Assembly (NCBI RefSeq): GCF_004343775.1
Contig: NZ_PTXL01000016.1
Span: 62,001 to 126,000, forward strand
Length of the DNA stretch: 64,000 bases
Origin: Burkholderia sp. SRS-46
GTDB taxonomy: Bacteria; Pseudomonadota; Gammaproteobacteria; Burkholderiales; Burkholderiaceae
Direction: 5' to 3'
Below the pieces are notes generated by a model, which did not search any database, was not told where the DNA came from, and saw nothing but the letters and a program-made list of their open reading frames with translations. Within the stretch, counting starts at the first letter, position 1. Every line of letters begins with the position of its first letter. The position numbers were made by a program, and so were the translations under genes. Of this stretch, positions 1-7,944 are shown piece by piece.

Positions 1-1665
1 CCACGGCACCTGTCGCAGCACTCGGGCGGCTTCGTGATCAGCCGCGGCAAGCTCACGCGGCTCGTACCGGTCGAGAACGCCGCGATGGACGATCGCACGA
101 TCATCCAGTGGGACAAGGACGATATCGAGGCCCTCGGCATCCTCAAGATCGACGTGCTCGCGCTAGGCATGCTGTCGATGGTGCGCCGCGCGCTCGACAT
201 GATCTCGGAAAAGCGCGGCGAGACGTTCGAGTTGCAAGACATCCCGGCCGAAGACAAGGCCACCTACGACATGCTGTGCGACGGCGACAGCATGGGCGTA
301 TTTCAGGTCGAGTCGCGCGCGCAGATGTCGATGCTCCCGCGCCTGCGGCCGCAGTGCTTCTACGACCTTGTGATCGAGGTCGCGATTGTGCGGCCAGGCC
401 CGGTGCAGGGCGGCATGGTGCATCCGTTCCTGCGCCGGCGTCAGCGGCTGGAGCCCGTCACGTACCCGTCACCCGACGTCGAGAAGGCGTTGAAGCGCAC
501 GCTCGGCGTGCCGATCTTCCAGGAACAGGTCATGCAGGTGGCGATGCTCGCGGCCGGCTTCTCGGCCGGCGAGGCCGACCAGCTGCGGCGCGCGATGGCG
601 GCCTGGAAGCGCAAGGGCGGCCTGGAGCCGTATCACGAGCGGCTCGTCAGCGGCATGCTCGCGCGCGGCTACGATCACGAATTCGCCGAGGCGATCTTCG
701 CGCAGATCAAAGGCTTCGGTGATTACGGCTTCCCGGAGAGCCACGCGGCCAGCTTCGCCCTGCTCGTCTACTCGAGCGCGTGGTTGCGCTGTCACGAGCC
801 GGGCATCTTCCTCGCTGCGCTGCTGAACAGCCAACCGATGGGCTTCTACACGCCGTCGCAGCTGCTGCAGGATGCGCGCCGGCGCGGGGTCGAGGTGCTG
901 CCCGTCGACGTGAACGTGAGCACATGGGACTCCGCGATCGAAGGGCCGACCACATCGTCGCCCGTGCGGCTGGGTTTCTCGCTGCTGCGCGGCATGCGCG
1001 AAGACGTGGCCGGGCGCATCGAGCTCGCGCGCGCGGTGCGACCGTTCGTCGACGTCGCGGACCTCGCGCGGCGGGCGCAGCTCGACCGGCACGACCTGCA
1101 GGTGCTCGCGCGCGCGAACGCGCTACGCTCGCTCGCCGGCGGCAACCGGCGTGCCGCGCTCTGGCTAGCGGCCGCTGCCGTGCCCGATCGGGATCTCCTG
1201 CGCGGCACCGAGCGCGACGACGCGGTGCCGGCGCTGCCGCAGGCGTCCGAAGGCAAGGAGATCGTGACCGACTACAACGCGATGGGCTTCACGCTCGGCA
1301 GGCACCCGCTGGCGCTGCTGCGCGATCGCCTGGCACTCGATCGTCTCCAGTCGGCCGAACAGCTTGCAACGCTGCGCAGCGGGCAGCTCGCTCGAGCATG
1401 CGGATTGGTCACGGTTCGGCAGCGGCCGGGCACGGCCAACGGCGTGCTGTTCATGACGCTCGAGGACGAGACGGGCCAGGTGAACGTGATCCTGTGGCCC
1501 GGCCTGCTGGAGAAGTTCCGGAAGGAAGCGCTCGGCGCCGCACTGCTCGCCGTCTACGGCGTGTGGCAGGCCGAGGGAAAAGTGCGGCATCTGATCGCGA
1601 GCAAGCTTGTCGACAGGACCGAGTTGCTCGGTGCGCTACCGACGACGTCGCGGGAATTCTGCTAA
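1..1665 (+). CDS. dnaE2: Error-prone DNA polymerase DnaE2, C-terminal part (5' end outside window)
   Basis: The frame is open from base 1 and ends with TAA at 1663-1665, giving about 554 residues of a protein normally near 1,050-1,100. The first codons read PRHLSQHSGGFVIS, a signature stretch of the DnaE/DnaE2 palm. GILKIDVLALGML carries a conserved catalytic aspartate region. The fingers/HhH segment (KGFGDYGFPESHAASFALL) and a C-terminal OB-fold (GVLFMTLEDETGQVNVILW) follow. DnaE2 acts with ImuA and ImuB in SOS-induced translesion synthesis; those partners would lie upstream, outside this window. The next gene, rep, is convergent and starts its 3' end 55 bp later. Family assignment is firm. 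Whether it is functional depends on the missing N-terminal half. Confidence 0.96.
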   Translation, partial: PRHLSQHSGGFVISRGKLTRLVPVENAAMDDRTIIQWDKDDIEALGILKIDVLALGMLSMVRRALDMISEKRGETFELQDIPAEDKATYDMLCDGDSMGVFQVESRAQMSMLPRLRPQCFYDLVIEVAIVRPGPVQGGMVHPFLRRRQRLEPVTYPSPDVEKALKRTLGVPIFQEQVMQVAMLAAGFSAGEADQLRRAMAAWKRKGGLEPYHERLVSGMLARGYDHEFAEAIFAQIKGFGDYGFPESHAASFALLVYSSAWLRCHEPGIFLAALLNSQPMGFYTPSQLLQDARRRGVEVLPVDVNVSTWDSAIEGPTTSSPVRLGFSLLRGMREDVAGRIELARAVRPFVDVADLARRAQLDRHDLQVLARANALRSLAGGNRRAALWLAAAAVPDRDLLRGTERDDAVPALPQASEGKEIVTDYNAMGFTLGRHPLALLRDRLALDRLQSAEQLATLRSGQLARACGLVTVRQRPGTANGVLFMTLEDETGQVNVILWPGLLEKFRKEALGAALLAVYGVWQAEGKVRHLIASKLVDRTELLGALPTTSREFC

Positions 1666-1720
1666 TCGATCATCACCAAACAAGAAGCCGCGTCACTGGC
1701 CTGCGAAGACGGGCATTCTT

Positions 1721-2578
1721 TCAGGCTGCAATCGCGCCACGCGACGACGCACGCACGACATGCACCAGGTCATTCTTGTCGATCGTCCAGCTGACTAAGA
1801 AGCCCTCTTTCACGAGTTCGTCGAGCGCCTTCTTCAAGTTCGCGCGAAAGTGGAACAACTCTTTCGTCTGCGAACCGCACTGACGATGAAGGAAACGTAC
1901 GGAATGCGCGAATGGCACTGCATGCGTGTGGTAGTACGTATGCAACCATTTCGACAACTCATATCGCAGTCGCTGACGCTGCTCGCGCGCCAGCCGCGTG
2001 TAGTCGTCGTCAGAGAATAGCGCAACGATTTCCGGTTCCACGTACGCCACCCATCGCGTCTTCCCGTCAGTTCCCGTTTCGGTGCCTTCCTTCCAAAGGA
2101 ATTTACGGATTAACGACCCGACAAACCCCTTTTTGTTGCCCGTGAAGCGAACCTTGACCTGCCCCGCTTGCAGCCGCTCCAGCGTCGTCACAAGCCTGTC
2201 GTAACACTTTACCGACGTGCCCCAGCCAAGCGATTTCAACACGCTGTAGCCTGTGAATTCCACCTTCTCGTTCAGCTGAGTATCCCGGGCCAAGTGAAGC
2301 ACTTCAAGAAAGACGTCCGCGTCGTCCTGTCTAAGCTCTTCCCCGCTAAACGAAATTTCGACGCCGTCAACGCTTGCGATCAGGGCCTTCTCCATTCGGC
2401 TACGCGGCGCATTCGATTTGTTCACGTTGAACAATGCCGAACGCGCGAGGGCGTTTGGCATCCCACGAACGTTCGCCGGCCACAGTGGAATCTGTGTCGG
2501 ATGAGATTGCGTTTCCACACCCGCGCTGCTAGCGCGGGCTGCGATCGCTTTCACCTGGTCGACGATGGAATTTGCCAT
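1721..2578 (-). CDS. TrfA-family plasmid replication initiator
   Basis: A 285-residue protein, the same size as the short form of RK2 TrfA. The segment ALARSALFNVNKSNAPRSRM near residue 43 and the paired winged-helix-like region (around 95-260, with LRYELSKWLHTYYHTH) match the TrfA type of initiator, which binds iterons and recruits DnaA and helicase to melt the origin. Just upstream on the same strand lie a promoter that overlaps the start and a large iteron field (2623-3220), as expected for an autoregulated iteron plasmid. ATG 2578 is chosen because the -10 box lies only about 6 nt upstream, so the message would be nearly leaderless. It is convergent with dnaE2. Confidence 0.9.
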   Translation of the reverse strand: MANSIVDQVKAIAARASSAGVETQSHPTQIPLWPANVRGMPNALARSALFNVNKSNAPRSRMEKALIASVDGVEISFSGEELRQDDADVFLEVLHLARDTQLNEKVEFTGYSVLKSLGWGTSVKCYDRLVTTLERLQAGQVKVRFTGNKKGFVGSLIRKFLWKEGTETGTDGKTRWVAYVEPEIVALFSDDDYTRLAREQRQRLRYELSKWLHTYYHTHAVPFAHSVRFLHRQCGSQTKELFHFRANLKKALDELVKEGFLVSWTIDKNDLVHVVRASSRGAIAA

Positions 2579-2584
2579 GCGAGA

Positions 2585-2612
2585 AGTATAAGTACGTGAA
2601 TTTCGCCATCAA
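2585..2612 (-). promoter_or_regulatory. Predicted rep promoter
   Basis: On the minus strand a -35 TTGATG (2607-2612) and a -10 TATACT (2585-2590) are separated by 16 bp. The -10 box is about 6 nt from the rep ATG, so transcription would start at or just before the start codon. The first iteron lies about 10 bp upstream of the -35 box, so Rep bound to iterons could repress its own promoter. Seen by eye only; no transcript data. Confidence 0.55.
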
Positions 2613-2622
2613 GACCCTTGTC

Positions 2623-3220
2623 TCGTCTCTCCAGCGATGGTTCAGCAAAAAAACTACGGGACTATCGTGCCTCCAGCGAGGTATCACGGCACATTCGTCA
2701 CTGCAGCGATGTTCCTCGTTCCTCCAGCGTGATGTCCCTATCGTGCTTCCAGCGTGGTGGTTCGTGCCTCCAGCGAGGCAACACTCGTATCGCGAGCGAT
2801 GCCACTATCGTTCTTGCAGCGAGCGGACCTTGAAAAAAACACCTTTGCAATCAACCGTCTACTGCGGTTGTCCACAGTGCCTAATCTTCTTTTAATCTTT
2901 TTTAATCAACCTATCCATCGTTGGAAACACGATACCTATGCGCCAACAGAGCAGCGTCGGCAAGGTAAACCATCGCTGGAGGAACGACAGGGCTAAACAA
3001 AAACGGGTGTCACGACCATCGCTGGAGAAACGACCCCAGCCCATCAGCATCGCTGGAAGAACGACACCATACCGTCGCGGCGCTGCGCTGCAAGGTGAGT
3101 ACACACTCTCGCGGCAATGCCCATCCCATATAGAGCATCGCTGGAAGAACGTCACCTTCCATCGCTCCAGAGACGAGTCCGAACCACAGGACCACCCTAG
3201 CTTTCATCGCTGCACAACCG
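2623..3220. other. Origin of vegetative replication (oriV) with opposed iteron arrays
   Basis: About seven copies of a 17-19 bp iteron lie at 2623-2823 in one orientation (core CTCCAGCGATG on the top strand). About six lie at 2916-3220 in the other (core CATCGCTGGAAGAACGAC, near 2971, 3018, 3049, 3136, with diverged copies at 2916, 3160 and 3205). Between the arrays is an AT-rich stretch (2826-2915) with a DnaA-box-like TTGTCCACA at 2868-2876 and repeated TTTTAATC motifs at 2889-2908, suited to strand opening. Its position beside a TrfA-type rep gene supports oriV. Copies vary, so the exact number depends on the mismatch limit. Confidence 0.88.
2826..2915. promoter_or_regulatory. AT-rich unwinding element with DnaA box
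   Basis: This is the only markedly AT-rich stretch between the two iteron arrays. It contains TTGTCCACA at 2868-2876, one mismatch from the consensus DnaA box, and the repeated TTTTAATC motif at 2889-2908. This is the expected arrangement for a DNA unwinding element. The call is by composition and position. Confidence 0.65.
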
Positions 3221-3334
3221 ATAGTCGTATACCCAGCTCGGGCACGTTCCCGTCATGAAAGCAATGCGCTCCAGCGTTATCGCCAGACCCACTCCGATAT
3301 CGACTCCAACTCGCTACACGGGAAAGCAACCGCC

Positions 3335-4303
3335 CTATTCCTTAGGAAAAAGAGCCAAGATCTTTTCGCTGATCTCTGCTGCGACGTCCGGAGCCAACCC
3401 CTTCAGTTTCAACTCGATCCGGCCATCTTCTTCGAACGACTTGAACTCGCCCTTCGCCCCACGGAAGGTCAGTTGCTCGCGCGTCGACCTGGGTCGTCGA
3501 ACAGTCCCCTTCGCAGCAGCTTTACGACGAGCAGCAACATCGCGGTAACCCATTCCACTTTTGGCCGCTTCAGAGATAAGGTCGAGGGTTTCCTCTTCCC
3601 CTTTCACTTCCCAGAATTCTCGAATTGCGTTCAGCATTTTGAGAGAGAGAAGTTCCGGATATTCCGCGGCGGCTTGAACTATCTTGCTCGGCAGTTGAGC
3701 AAGCGACAGAGTCCGGCTTACATGATCTTCCCCAAGCTTTAGCGCTTTGGCTAGAGCCGCTTGCGTCGGATAGATCTTCCGAGATATCAATTCCTTCCAT
3801 TTGATCGCGTCATCGAGGGGGCTCTGATCCTTACGCTCTACGTTCGCAGCGCGGGCTTCCTCATACAGTTCCCGCTCACTTGCCGGTTTGGGGCGAATCT
3901 CAAGCCGCAACGTAGGGAGACCGGCTGTTCGAGCCCCGCGAAGGCGTCTCTCTCCGTCAATTAGTACGAGGTCGCCCGCTTCATCCTGATACGCACTTGC
4001 AGCCTGCCCCTGCCCCCGAGCTGCGAGCGACTCCGCCATCTCCGATACAGAAGAGGCTGTATAGATGGCCCGTGGATTGACAGAATTCGATTTAATTTTG
4101 CCAACCGGAACTTCATATGTTCGCCCAATTTCATATCTGGCGGGCTCTTGGCTCGAGCCAACCTCACCCGCCCGAAGCGGAGAGACAGTTGCTACCGGCG
4201 GCGCCATGCGAGGATCTCCCACAATGGGAGCCATCGAAGCAGCATCCTCCACCGCCGCAACCCGTTCGACCGCTACTGTTTTCTTCTTGAAAGTAGCCAT
4301 CAC
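3335..4303 (-). CDS. parB: Plasmid partition protein ParB
   Basis: A 322-residue ParB. After a variable N-terminus, the ParB/Srx-type CTPase domain spans roughly residues 75-180, with LIDGERRLRGA (GERR motif) and ANVERKDQSPLDDA. A helix-turn-helix (TQAALAKALKLGEDHVSRTLSLAQLP, near 195-220) then reads parS. The C-terminal part would dimerise. It overlaps parA by 4 bp (ATGA), so the two are translationally coupled in one minus-strand operon. Four palindromes with TTGGCTCGAGCCAA cores, one inside this gene, are the likely parS sites. The role is spreading and bridging on plasmid DNA for ParA-driven segregation. Confidence 0.93.
   Translation of the reverse strand: MMATFKKKTVAVERVAAVEDAASMAPIVGDPRMAPPVATVSPLRAGEVGSSQEPARYEIGRTYEVPVGKIKSNSVNPRAIYTASSVSEMAESLAARGQGQAASAYQDEAGDLVLIDGERRLRGARTAGLPTLRLEIRPKPASERELYEEARAANVERKDQSPLDDAIKWKELISRKIYPTQAALAKALKLGEDHVSRTLSLAQLPSKIVQAAAEYPELLSLKMLNAIREFWEVKGEEETLDLISEAAKSGMGYRDVAARRKAAAKGTVRRPRSTREQLTFRGAKGEFKSFEEDGRIELKLKGLAPDVAAEISEKILALFPKE
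4148..4161. repeat. parS-like palindrome inside parB
   Basis: A perfect 14-bp palindrome, TTGGCTCGAGCCAA, located within the parB coding sequence. It is identical in core to the two intergenic sites near 5190 and 5240. An intragenic ParB site could nucleate spreading over the par operon. Confidence 0.7.
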
Positions 4304-4971
4304 TTCACCTCCGTACCATTGATCCGTTCGATGATTTCCCGATAGACCGCTTCCATCTCATCGATTGCTTTCTTCGACCGATCGCGGCCTTTCAGCTCGT
4401 GAACGGCCCGACCGGTCTTGCCCGTCGCACGCCAAGCTTCTCTCTGCGGAATCTGTGAATCGAAAAGTCGAATGTCTTCGCTTTTCAAATATGCTCGCAA
4501 TTCGGCAGTCGCCTTCGCCCCTTCGACCGGCGATACCCGAGTGAGTACCACGTATGCAGGGATCTCACCGCTCTCATGCCGCGGACCCATTTCTTTAAGG
4601 GTCGCGAAGACATTCAGGGTCGACTCCACTTCCTGTTGATCAGGCCCGCACGGGACCAGCACGAGATCGGATAAAAGTGCGCATTCGAGCATCGTCCGGT
4701 AGTTCTGTGCGCCGATGTCAACCACAACAAGGGTGTACTTATTGGCGAGATTTGCCAGTTCTCGGGCCGGATTCGCTGGAAGAGCGAGTACTGGAATGGC
4801 TGGCGTGACCCCCTCCTCGTTTCGAATTCGCGACCAACTCATCGCAGAACCTTGCTTATCAGTATCGAGAAGAACAACGTCGACTTCTTCCGCTGCAGCC
4901 AGGGCTGCTATGTGCGTTGCTAACCGTGTCTTAGCAACACCACCTTTTTCCGCCCCAATCGTGATGACCAT
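4300..4971 (-). CDS. parA: Plasmid partition ATPase ParA
   Basis: A 223-residue deviant-Walker ParA/MinD-type ATPase of the short class without an N-terminal HTH. The protein opens MVITIGAEKGGVAKTRLATH, containing the deviant Walker A GGVAKT. VVVDIGAQN is the Walker A'-like switch and LVLVPCGPDQQEVES the following conserved segment. ParA-ATP coats the nucleoid and moves ParB-parS complexes. A strong ribosome-binding site GGAGG lies at 4976-4980, just before the ATG at 4971. It is the first gene of parAB and diverges from the ligase gene, with the parS cluster between. Short ParAs usually leave autoregulation to ParB binding at the operator, which fits the palindromes upstream. Confidence 0.94.
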   Translation of the reverse strand: MVITIGAEKGGVAKTRLATHIAALAAAEEVDVVLLDTDKQGSAMSWSRIRNEEGVTPAIPVLALPANPARELANLANKYTLVVVDIGAQNYRTMLECALLSDLVLVPCGPDQQEVESTLNVFATLKEMGPRHESGEIPAYVVLTRVSPVEGAKATAELRAYLKSEDIRLFDSQIPQREAWRATGKTGRAVHELKGRDRSKKAIDEMEAVYREIIERINGTEVK

Positions 4972-5038
4972 TTCACCTCCACAAGAAAGTGTTCGTTTGA
5001 CGTTCGGAGTTTTATTCTTCAGTCAAAATAAGTCAATC

Positions 5039-5063
5039 AAATCCCAATATTTTTTTGGGATTT
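5039..5063. promoter_or_regulatory. AT-rich hairpin in the parA upstream region
   Basis: AAATCCCAA at 5039-5047 pairs perfectly with TTGGGATTT at 5055-5063 across a 7-nt T-rich loop and is followed by T residues on the plus strand. It resembles a small intrinsic terminator but lies between divergent genes. It could instead be an operator, or could block read-through toward the ligase. On the minus strand TTGATT and GAATAA, 17 bp apart nearby, are a possible parA promoter. Confidence 0.4.
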
Positions 5064-5110
5064 TTATTGAATGTGGTCACGTAGCAACGGTTCAGATCGG
5101 AAATACCACG

Positions 5111-5130
5111 ATCTTGGCGCGAGCCAAGAT
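5111..5130. repeat. parS-like palindrome 1
   Basis: ATCTTGGC and GCCAAGAT flank a GCGA centre, giving a 20-bp near-perfect palindrome. It shares TTGGC and GCCAA arms with the three TTGGCTCGAGCCAA sites but has GCGA in place of the CTCGAG-type centre. Confidence 0.7.
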
Positions 5131-5177
5131 CGCAGATGCGAAATTGAATGGTCTGCTGTGAACCCCACTTCTAACCG

Positions 5178-5197
5178 GTCTTGGCTCGAGCCAAGAC
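5178..5197. repeat. parS-like palindrome 2
   Basis: A perfect 20-bp palindrome, GTCTTGGCTCGAGCCAAGAC, the longest of the four sites and the best centromere candidate. It lies between parA and the ligase gene. Confidence 0.75.
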
Positions 5198-5232
5198 GCG
5201 ATTTCAAAAGAGTGTTGCCGAGCGTCCTGGAG

Positions 5233-5246
5233 TTGGCTCGAGCCAA
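5233..5246. repeat. parS-like palindrome 3
   Basis: A third perfect TTGGCTCGAGCCAA core, about 50 bp from palindrome 2. Together the three intergenic sites form a compact centromere of roughly 135 bp upstream of parA. Confidence 0.72.
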
Positions 5247-5321
5247 GAATCGGTATGTGCAGCCAAGCGCCTATCCGACAGGTACATAGATTGCCCTCCA
5301 ACAACAACGCGAGGAGGGCAT

Positions 5322-6356
5322 ATGGCACGGCCGACAAGAGAGCGTGGACTCCATGCACGGACACAAGCATCTGCCGAAAATCGGCGAATGCCCGAGTTCA
5401 TCGAGCCGTCGCTCGCCGTCCTTGCTGCAGCGCCCCCCACGGCGGGAGAGTGGGGGTACGAGATCAAATTCGATGGCTACCGGATGCTCGTGCGTATCGA
5501 CGCAAGCGAGGTCCGAATTTTCACCAGGAACCGCAATGACTGGACCGGCCGGCTACAGCACCTGAAGTCCGTCCTAGCACGATTGCCGGTCGACCGCGCG
5601 TGGCTGGACGCCGAGGCCGTCTGGTTCGATGCAGACGGACGTCCAGATTTCTCTGGCCTGCAGAATGCGTTTAACAGACGTCGGACTGGAGGGATCTCGC
5701 TTGTCGTTTTCGATCTGATGTGGCTTAACGACAATGATCTCCGGCCGTCGCCGTGGCGTGAACGCCGCGCCGCGCTGTCGAATCTCATTGCCGAAATTCT
5801 CGGGAACGAGGTGCGCTTCTCTGAGGCGATCGATGCCGACCCCGACGCCATGCTGGCCTCGGCATGTGCCCTCGGCCTAGAGGGAATCATGGGCAAGCAG
5901 ATAGACGCACCGTATCGCTCGGGAAGATCGGACCGCTGGATCAAACTCAAATGTAGTAAATGCCAGGAGTTCGTCATTGGCGGATTTTCGCGTCGCAGGG
6001 GCGCCGCCAGGGGCGTACGAGCGGTCCTGCTCGGCGTATACGAGAAGGGCGGACAGCTGCGTTACGTCGGGCACGTCGCGCCGCGCTTCACGCCCCGCCA
6101 AGCACTGGAATTCGAAAACTGCCTTGTAGCCTTGGGCCGTAAGCGCTCGCCATTCGTCCGCGCGCCGGAACCCGAAGCCGATCGAGACTTCCACTGGCTG
6201 AAGCCGCAGCTCGTTGCCGAAGTGGCGTTTCTCGAGTGGACGCCGACCGGTCAGTTGCGTCATCCGTCGTTTCGCGGGCTGCGCGTCGACAAGCCTGCAC
6301 GCAGCGTGACCCGCGAAGAACCGCGCGAATCGCGACGCCCCCGCAACAGCAAGTGA
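5322..6356 (+). CDS. Stand-alone ATP-dependent DNA ligase (LigD-ligase-domain type)
   Basis: A 344-residue protein with the nucleotidyltransferase core of LigD/LigC ligases. The adenylated lysine motif KFDG is at residues 49-52. EAVWFDADGRPDF, VVFDLMW, GIMGK and WIKLKC follow in the order of motifs III to V. A C-terminal OB-fold (roughly 215-330) contains VGGFSRRR-like and YVGHV segments typical of LigD. It lacks the polymerase and phosphoesterase domains of full NHEJ LigD. No Ku gene is nearby in the window. ATG 5322 is preferred because GGAGGG lies directly upstream; a longer frame reaches back to 5181. It may serve plasmid repair or ligation. Confidence 0.88.
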   Translation: MARPTRERGLHARTQASAENRRMPEFIEPSLAVLAAAPPTAGEWGYEIKFDGYRMLVRIDASEVRIFTRNRNDWTGRLQHLKSVLARLPVDRAWLDAEAVWFDADGRPDFSGLQNAFNRRRTGGISLVVFDLMWLNDNDLRPSPWRERRAALSNLIAEILGNEVRFSEAIDADPDAMLASACALGLEGIMGKQIDAPYRSGRSDRWIKLKCSKCQEFVIGGFSRRRGAARGVRAVLLGVYEKGGQLRYVGHVAPRFTPRQALEFENCLVALGRKRSPFVRAPEPEADRDFHWLKPQLVAEVAFLEWTPTGQLRHPSFRGLRVDKPARSVTREEPRESRRPRNSK

Positions 6357-6433
6357 TTTCGTCCAAACAGAAAGACCGATCGACCGGTGTGCCGGCATGG
6401 TCTCGAGTGCATTGCGAATTCAGGTGGGCTTGT

Positions 6434-6449
6434 ATATGCTGTGGCATAT
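6434..6449. promoter_or_regulatory. Inverted repeat upstream of vapBC (likely autoregulatory operator)
   Basis: ATATGC-TGTG-GCATAT is a perfect inverted repeat with a 4-bp centre, 30 bp before the vapB start. VapB antitoxins of the AbrB/MazE fold typically repress their operon through such palindromes. The AT-rich core may overlap the -10 region. Confidence 0.55.
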
Positions 6450-6478
6450 GCCGTCCTGTTTGAACTGGAGCTATCCCC

Positions 6479-6721
6479 ATGCCAACCCATGACACCCGCC
6501 ACGCGCGCCTGTTTCGCAACGGGCGCAGCCAGGCCGTGCGGATCCCGCGCGAATTCGAGCTGCCTGTCTCCGAGGTCACCATCCACCGGGAAGGCCGGCG
6601 CTTGATCATCGAGCCCGTCGAAGCGGCGCCCTTGCGTGAGCTGTTCGCGCAGTGGGCCCCGCTCGACGAGACCTTTCCGGACATCGAGGACCTTCCGCCT
6701 GAACCGGTCGACATCGAATGA
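6479..6721 (+). CDS. vapB: VapB-type antitoxin (AbrB/MazE fold)
   Basis: An 80-residue protein with the swapped-hairpin AbrB signature: RLFRNGRSQAVRIPREFEL near residues 9-27, where VapB antitoxins contact DNA. It ends in an acidic tail (LDETFPDIEDLPPEPVDIE) that would wrap around the toxin. It overlaps the downstream PIN-domain gene by 4 bp (ATGA), the usual antitoxin-first arrangement. An inverted repeat at 6434-6449 is a plausible operator. On a plasmid the pair acts as a post-segregational stabilisation module. Confidence 0.9.
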   Translation: MPTHDTRHARLFRNGRSQAVRIPREFELPVSEVTIHREGRRLIIEPVEAAPLRELFAQWAPLDETFPDIEDLPPEPVDIE

Positions 6722-7128
6722 CGCTGTACCTGCTCGATACCAACATTTTGTCGAACGTGATCCGCGACCCGCGCGGCGCATGCGCCAGCCGAATCGGAGA
6801 AACTCCGCCGGAGCAAGTGTGCACCTCGATCGTCGTCGCCGCAGAACTGCGGTTCGGCGTCTGGAAGCGTGGCTCGTCAACGCTCGCGCAGCGCGTCGAG
6901 CAGCTGCTCGCAAGCCTGACCGTGTTGCCGCTGCAGCCCGACGCGGACCGCTGCTACGGGCGGTTGCGGGCCGAGCTCGAGAGGCAAGGCCAGCTGATCG
7001 GCGCCAACGACATGCTGATCGCCGCGCATGCGCTGGCTGTTGACGCCGTGCTGGTCACGGACAACACGGCTGAATTCACCCGTGTCGCCGGGCTGCCGGT
7101 TGAAAACTGGCTGCGGCCGTCGACGTAA
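6718..7128 (+). CDS. vapC: VapC-type PIN-domain ribonuclease toxin
   Basis: A 136-residue PIN-domain protein with the full acidic set: D7 (LLDTNILS), E43 (AAELRFG), D98 (GANDMLIAAHA) and D115 (VTDN). These chelate Mg2+ for cleavage of tRNA or other structured RNA. Length and motif spacing are normal for VapC/FitB toxins. It overlaps vapB by 4 bp, and antitoxin and toxin are expected to form an autoregulating complex. The RNA target cannot be told from sequence. Confidence 0.92.
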   Translation: MTLYLLDTNILSNVIRDPRGACASRIGETPPEQVCTSIVVAAELRFGVWKRGSSTLAQRVEQLLASLTVLPLQPDADRCYGRLRAELERQGQLIGANDMLIAAHALAVDAVLVTDNTAEFTRVAGLPVENWLRPST

Positions 7129-7206
7129 CGCGGCGCCGGCGAAGGCGGCCGCACGCAGGATCTGTCGACACGCGACCCGGCGACTCAGAGCAGAATAGGA
7201 GGGGAG

Positions 7207-7347
7207 ATGAACGGATTCGGCGGTGCTGCGATTTTTGCCTTTGCATTGACGGTCGGGTGCCTCGCGCTCGGCTGGAGCCAACCGGCGGTCGTAACGTTCG
7301 CTGCGTGCATCGTGTGCACGGCCTACGCGTCTCGGGGCGCGCAATAA
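7207..7347 (+). CDS. Small hydrophobic protein, function unknown
   Basis: A 46-residue reading frame starting ATG with a purine-rich ribosome-binding site (GGAGGGGAG, 7198-7206) directly before it. It is almost entirely hydrophobic (AAIFAFALTVGCLALGW, then VTFAACIVCTAYA), suggesting two short membrane segments joined by WSQP. No family recognised. It lies 79 bp after vapC on the same strand. Confidence 0.5.
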   Translation: MNGFGGAAIFAFALTVGCLALGWSQPAVVTFAACIVCTAYASRGAQ

Positions 7348-7425
7348 GCGCCGCCTGACGGCGGGCGCATGCGGTATCCCGATGGCCGTGCCGCGATACG
7401 TAGGCGCGGCGAAGGAGATGGCGAA

Positions 7426-7785
7426 GTGATACCCCCAATGACGGCCGTCCAGCAGATGTTCCTTGAGTGGTGCATCGGCTACATGAAGTTCCGGATCGCC
7501 GACGCGATGTCGGTCGGCCTGATGTCCCTCGAGGCCGAGCGCTACGATGCGCTGTGGACCATGCTTCAAAAGGGGCGATACGGCTTCCTAGATGACGACA
7601 TGATCGAGATCGGCCGGCGCTTGTTTCCGGACGCCTCCAACGCACAGGAGGGGGCCGGGCTTGACGCAGCCTACGAGCGCGTGTGTACGGCGCTCGAAAA
7701 TTGGTTGCCGAGCTTCGTCATCCCGCCCGGCCAGATCTCGTTCCTGCCGGATCCCGAACCGCCGGATGACGAGCCCGCTGCGTGA
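7426..7785 (+). CDS. Hypothetical plasmid protein
   Basis: About 119 residues if translation starts at GTG 7426. That codon has AAGGAG 8 nt upstream (7412-7417); an ATG at 7438 is also possible, and the longer frame from 7369 lacks a site. The sequence is mixed alpha-helical (MFLEWCIGYMKFRIADAMSVG, then YDALWTMLQKGRYGFLDDDMIEIGRRLF) with an acidic, proline-rich tail (LPDPEPPDDEPAA). No domain recognised. It stands alone between the 46-residue gene and the 7945 gene. Confidence 0.6.
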   Translation: MIPPMTAVQQMFLEWCIGYMKFRIADAMSVGLMSLEAERYDALWTMLQKGRYGFLDDDMIEIGRRLFPDASNAQEGAGLDAAYERVCTALENWLPSFVIPPGQISFLPDPEPPDDEPAA

Positions 7786-7944
7786 GCGGCCGGCCCGGGA
7801 AATAAAGCGCGAGAACCGACGACAGAAGCAGGATGGGAGATCAGACACGATCTATAAGGATCGGTTAAGAGTCGGGTAAGAACTTGATTGACACGCGATA
7901 AGCGGCCCGTATAATCGCCGAAAACATCCCTGATGGAGGGCGAA

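Noticed and set aside
2572..3258. Several open frames through the iteron region on both strands
   Set aside because: They are made of repeated iteron translations (SSLQRW, SSDGR patterns) and lack ribosome sites. The DNA is explained by oriV.
5039..5063. Strong intrinsic terminator between parA and the ligase
   Set aside because: The two genes diverge, so nothing clear would end here. It is listed only as a hairpin of uncertain role.
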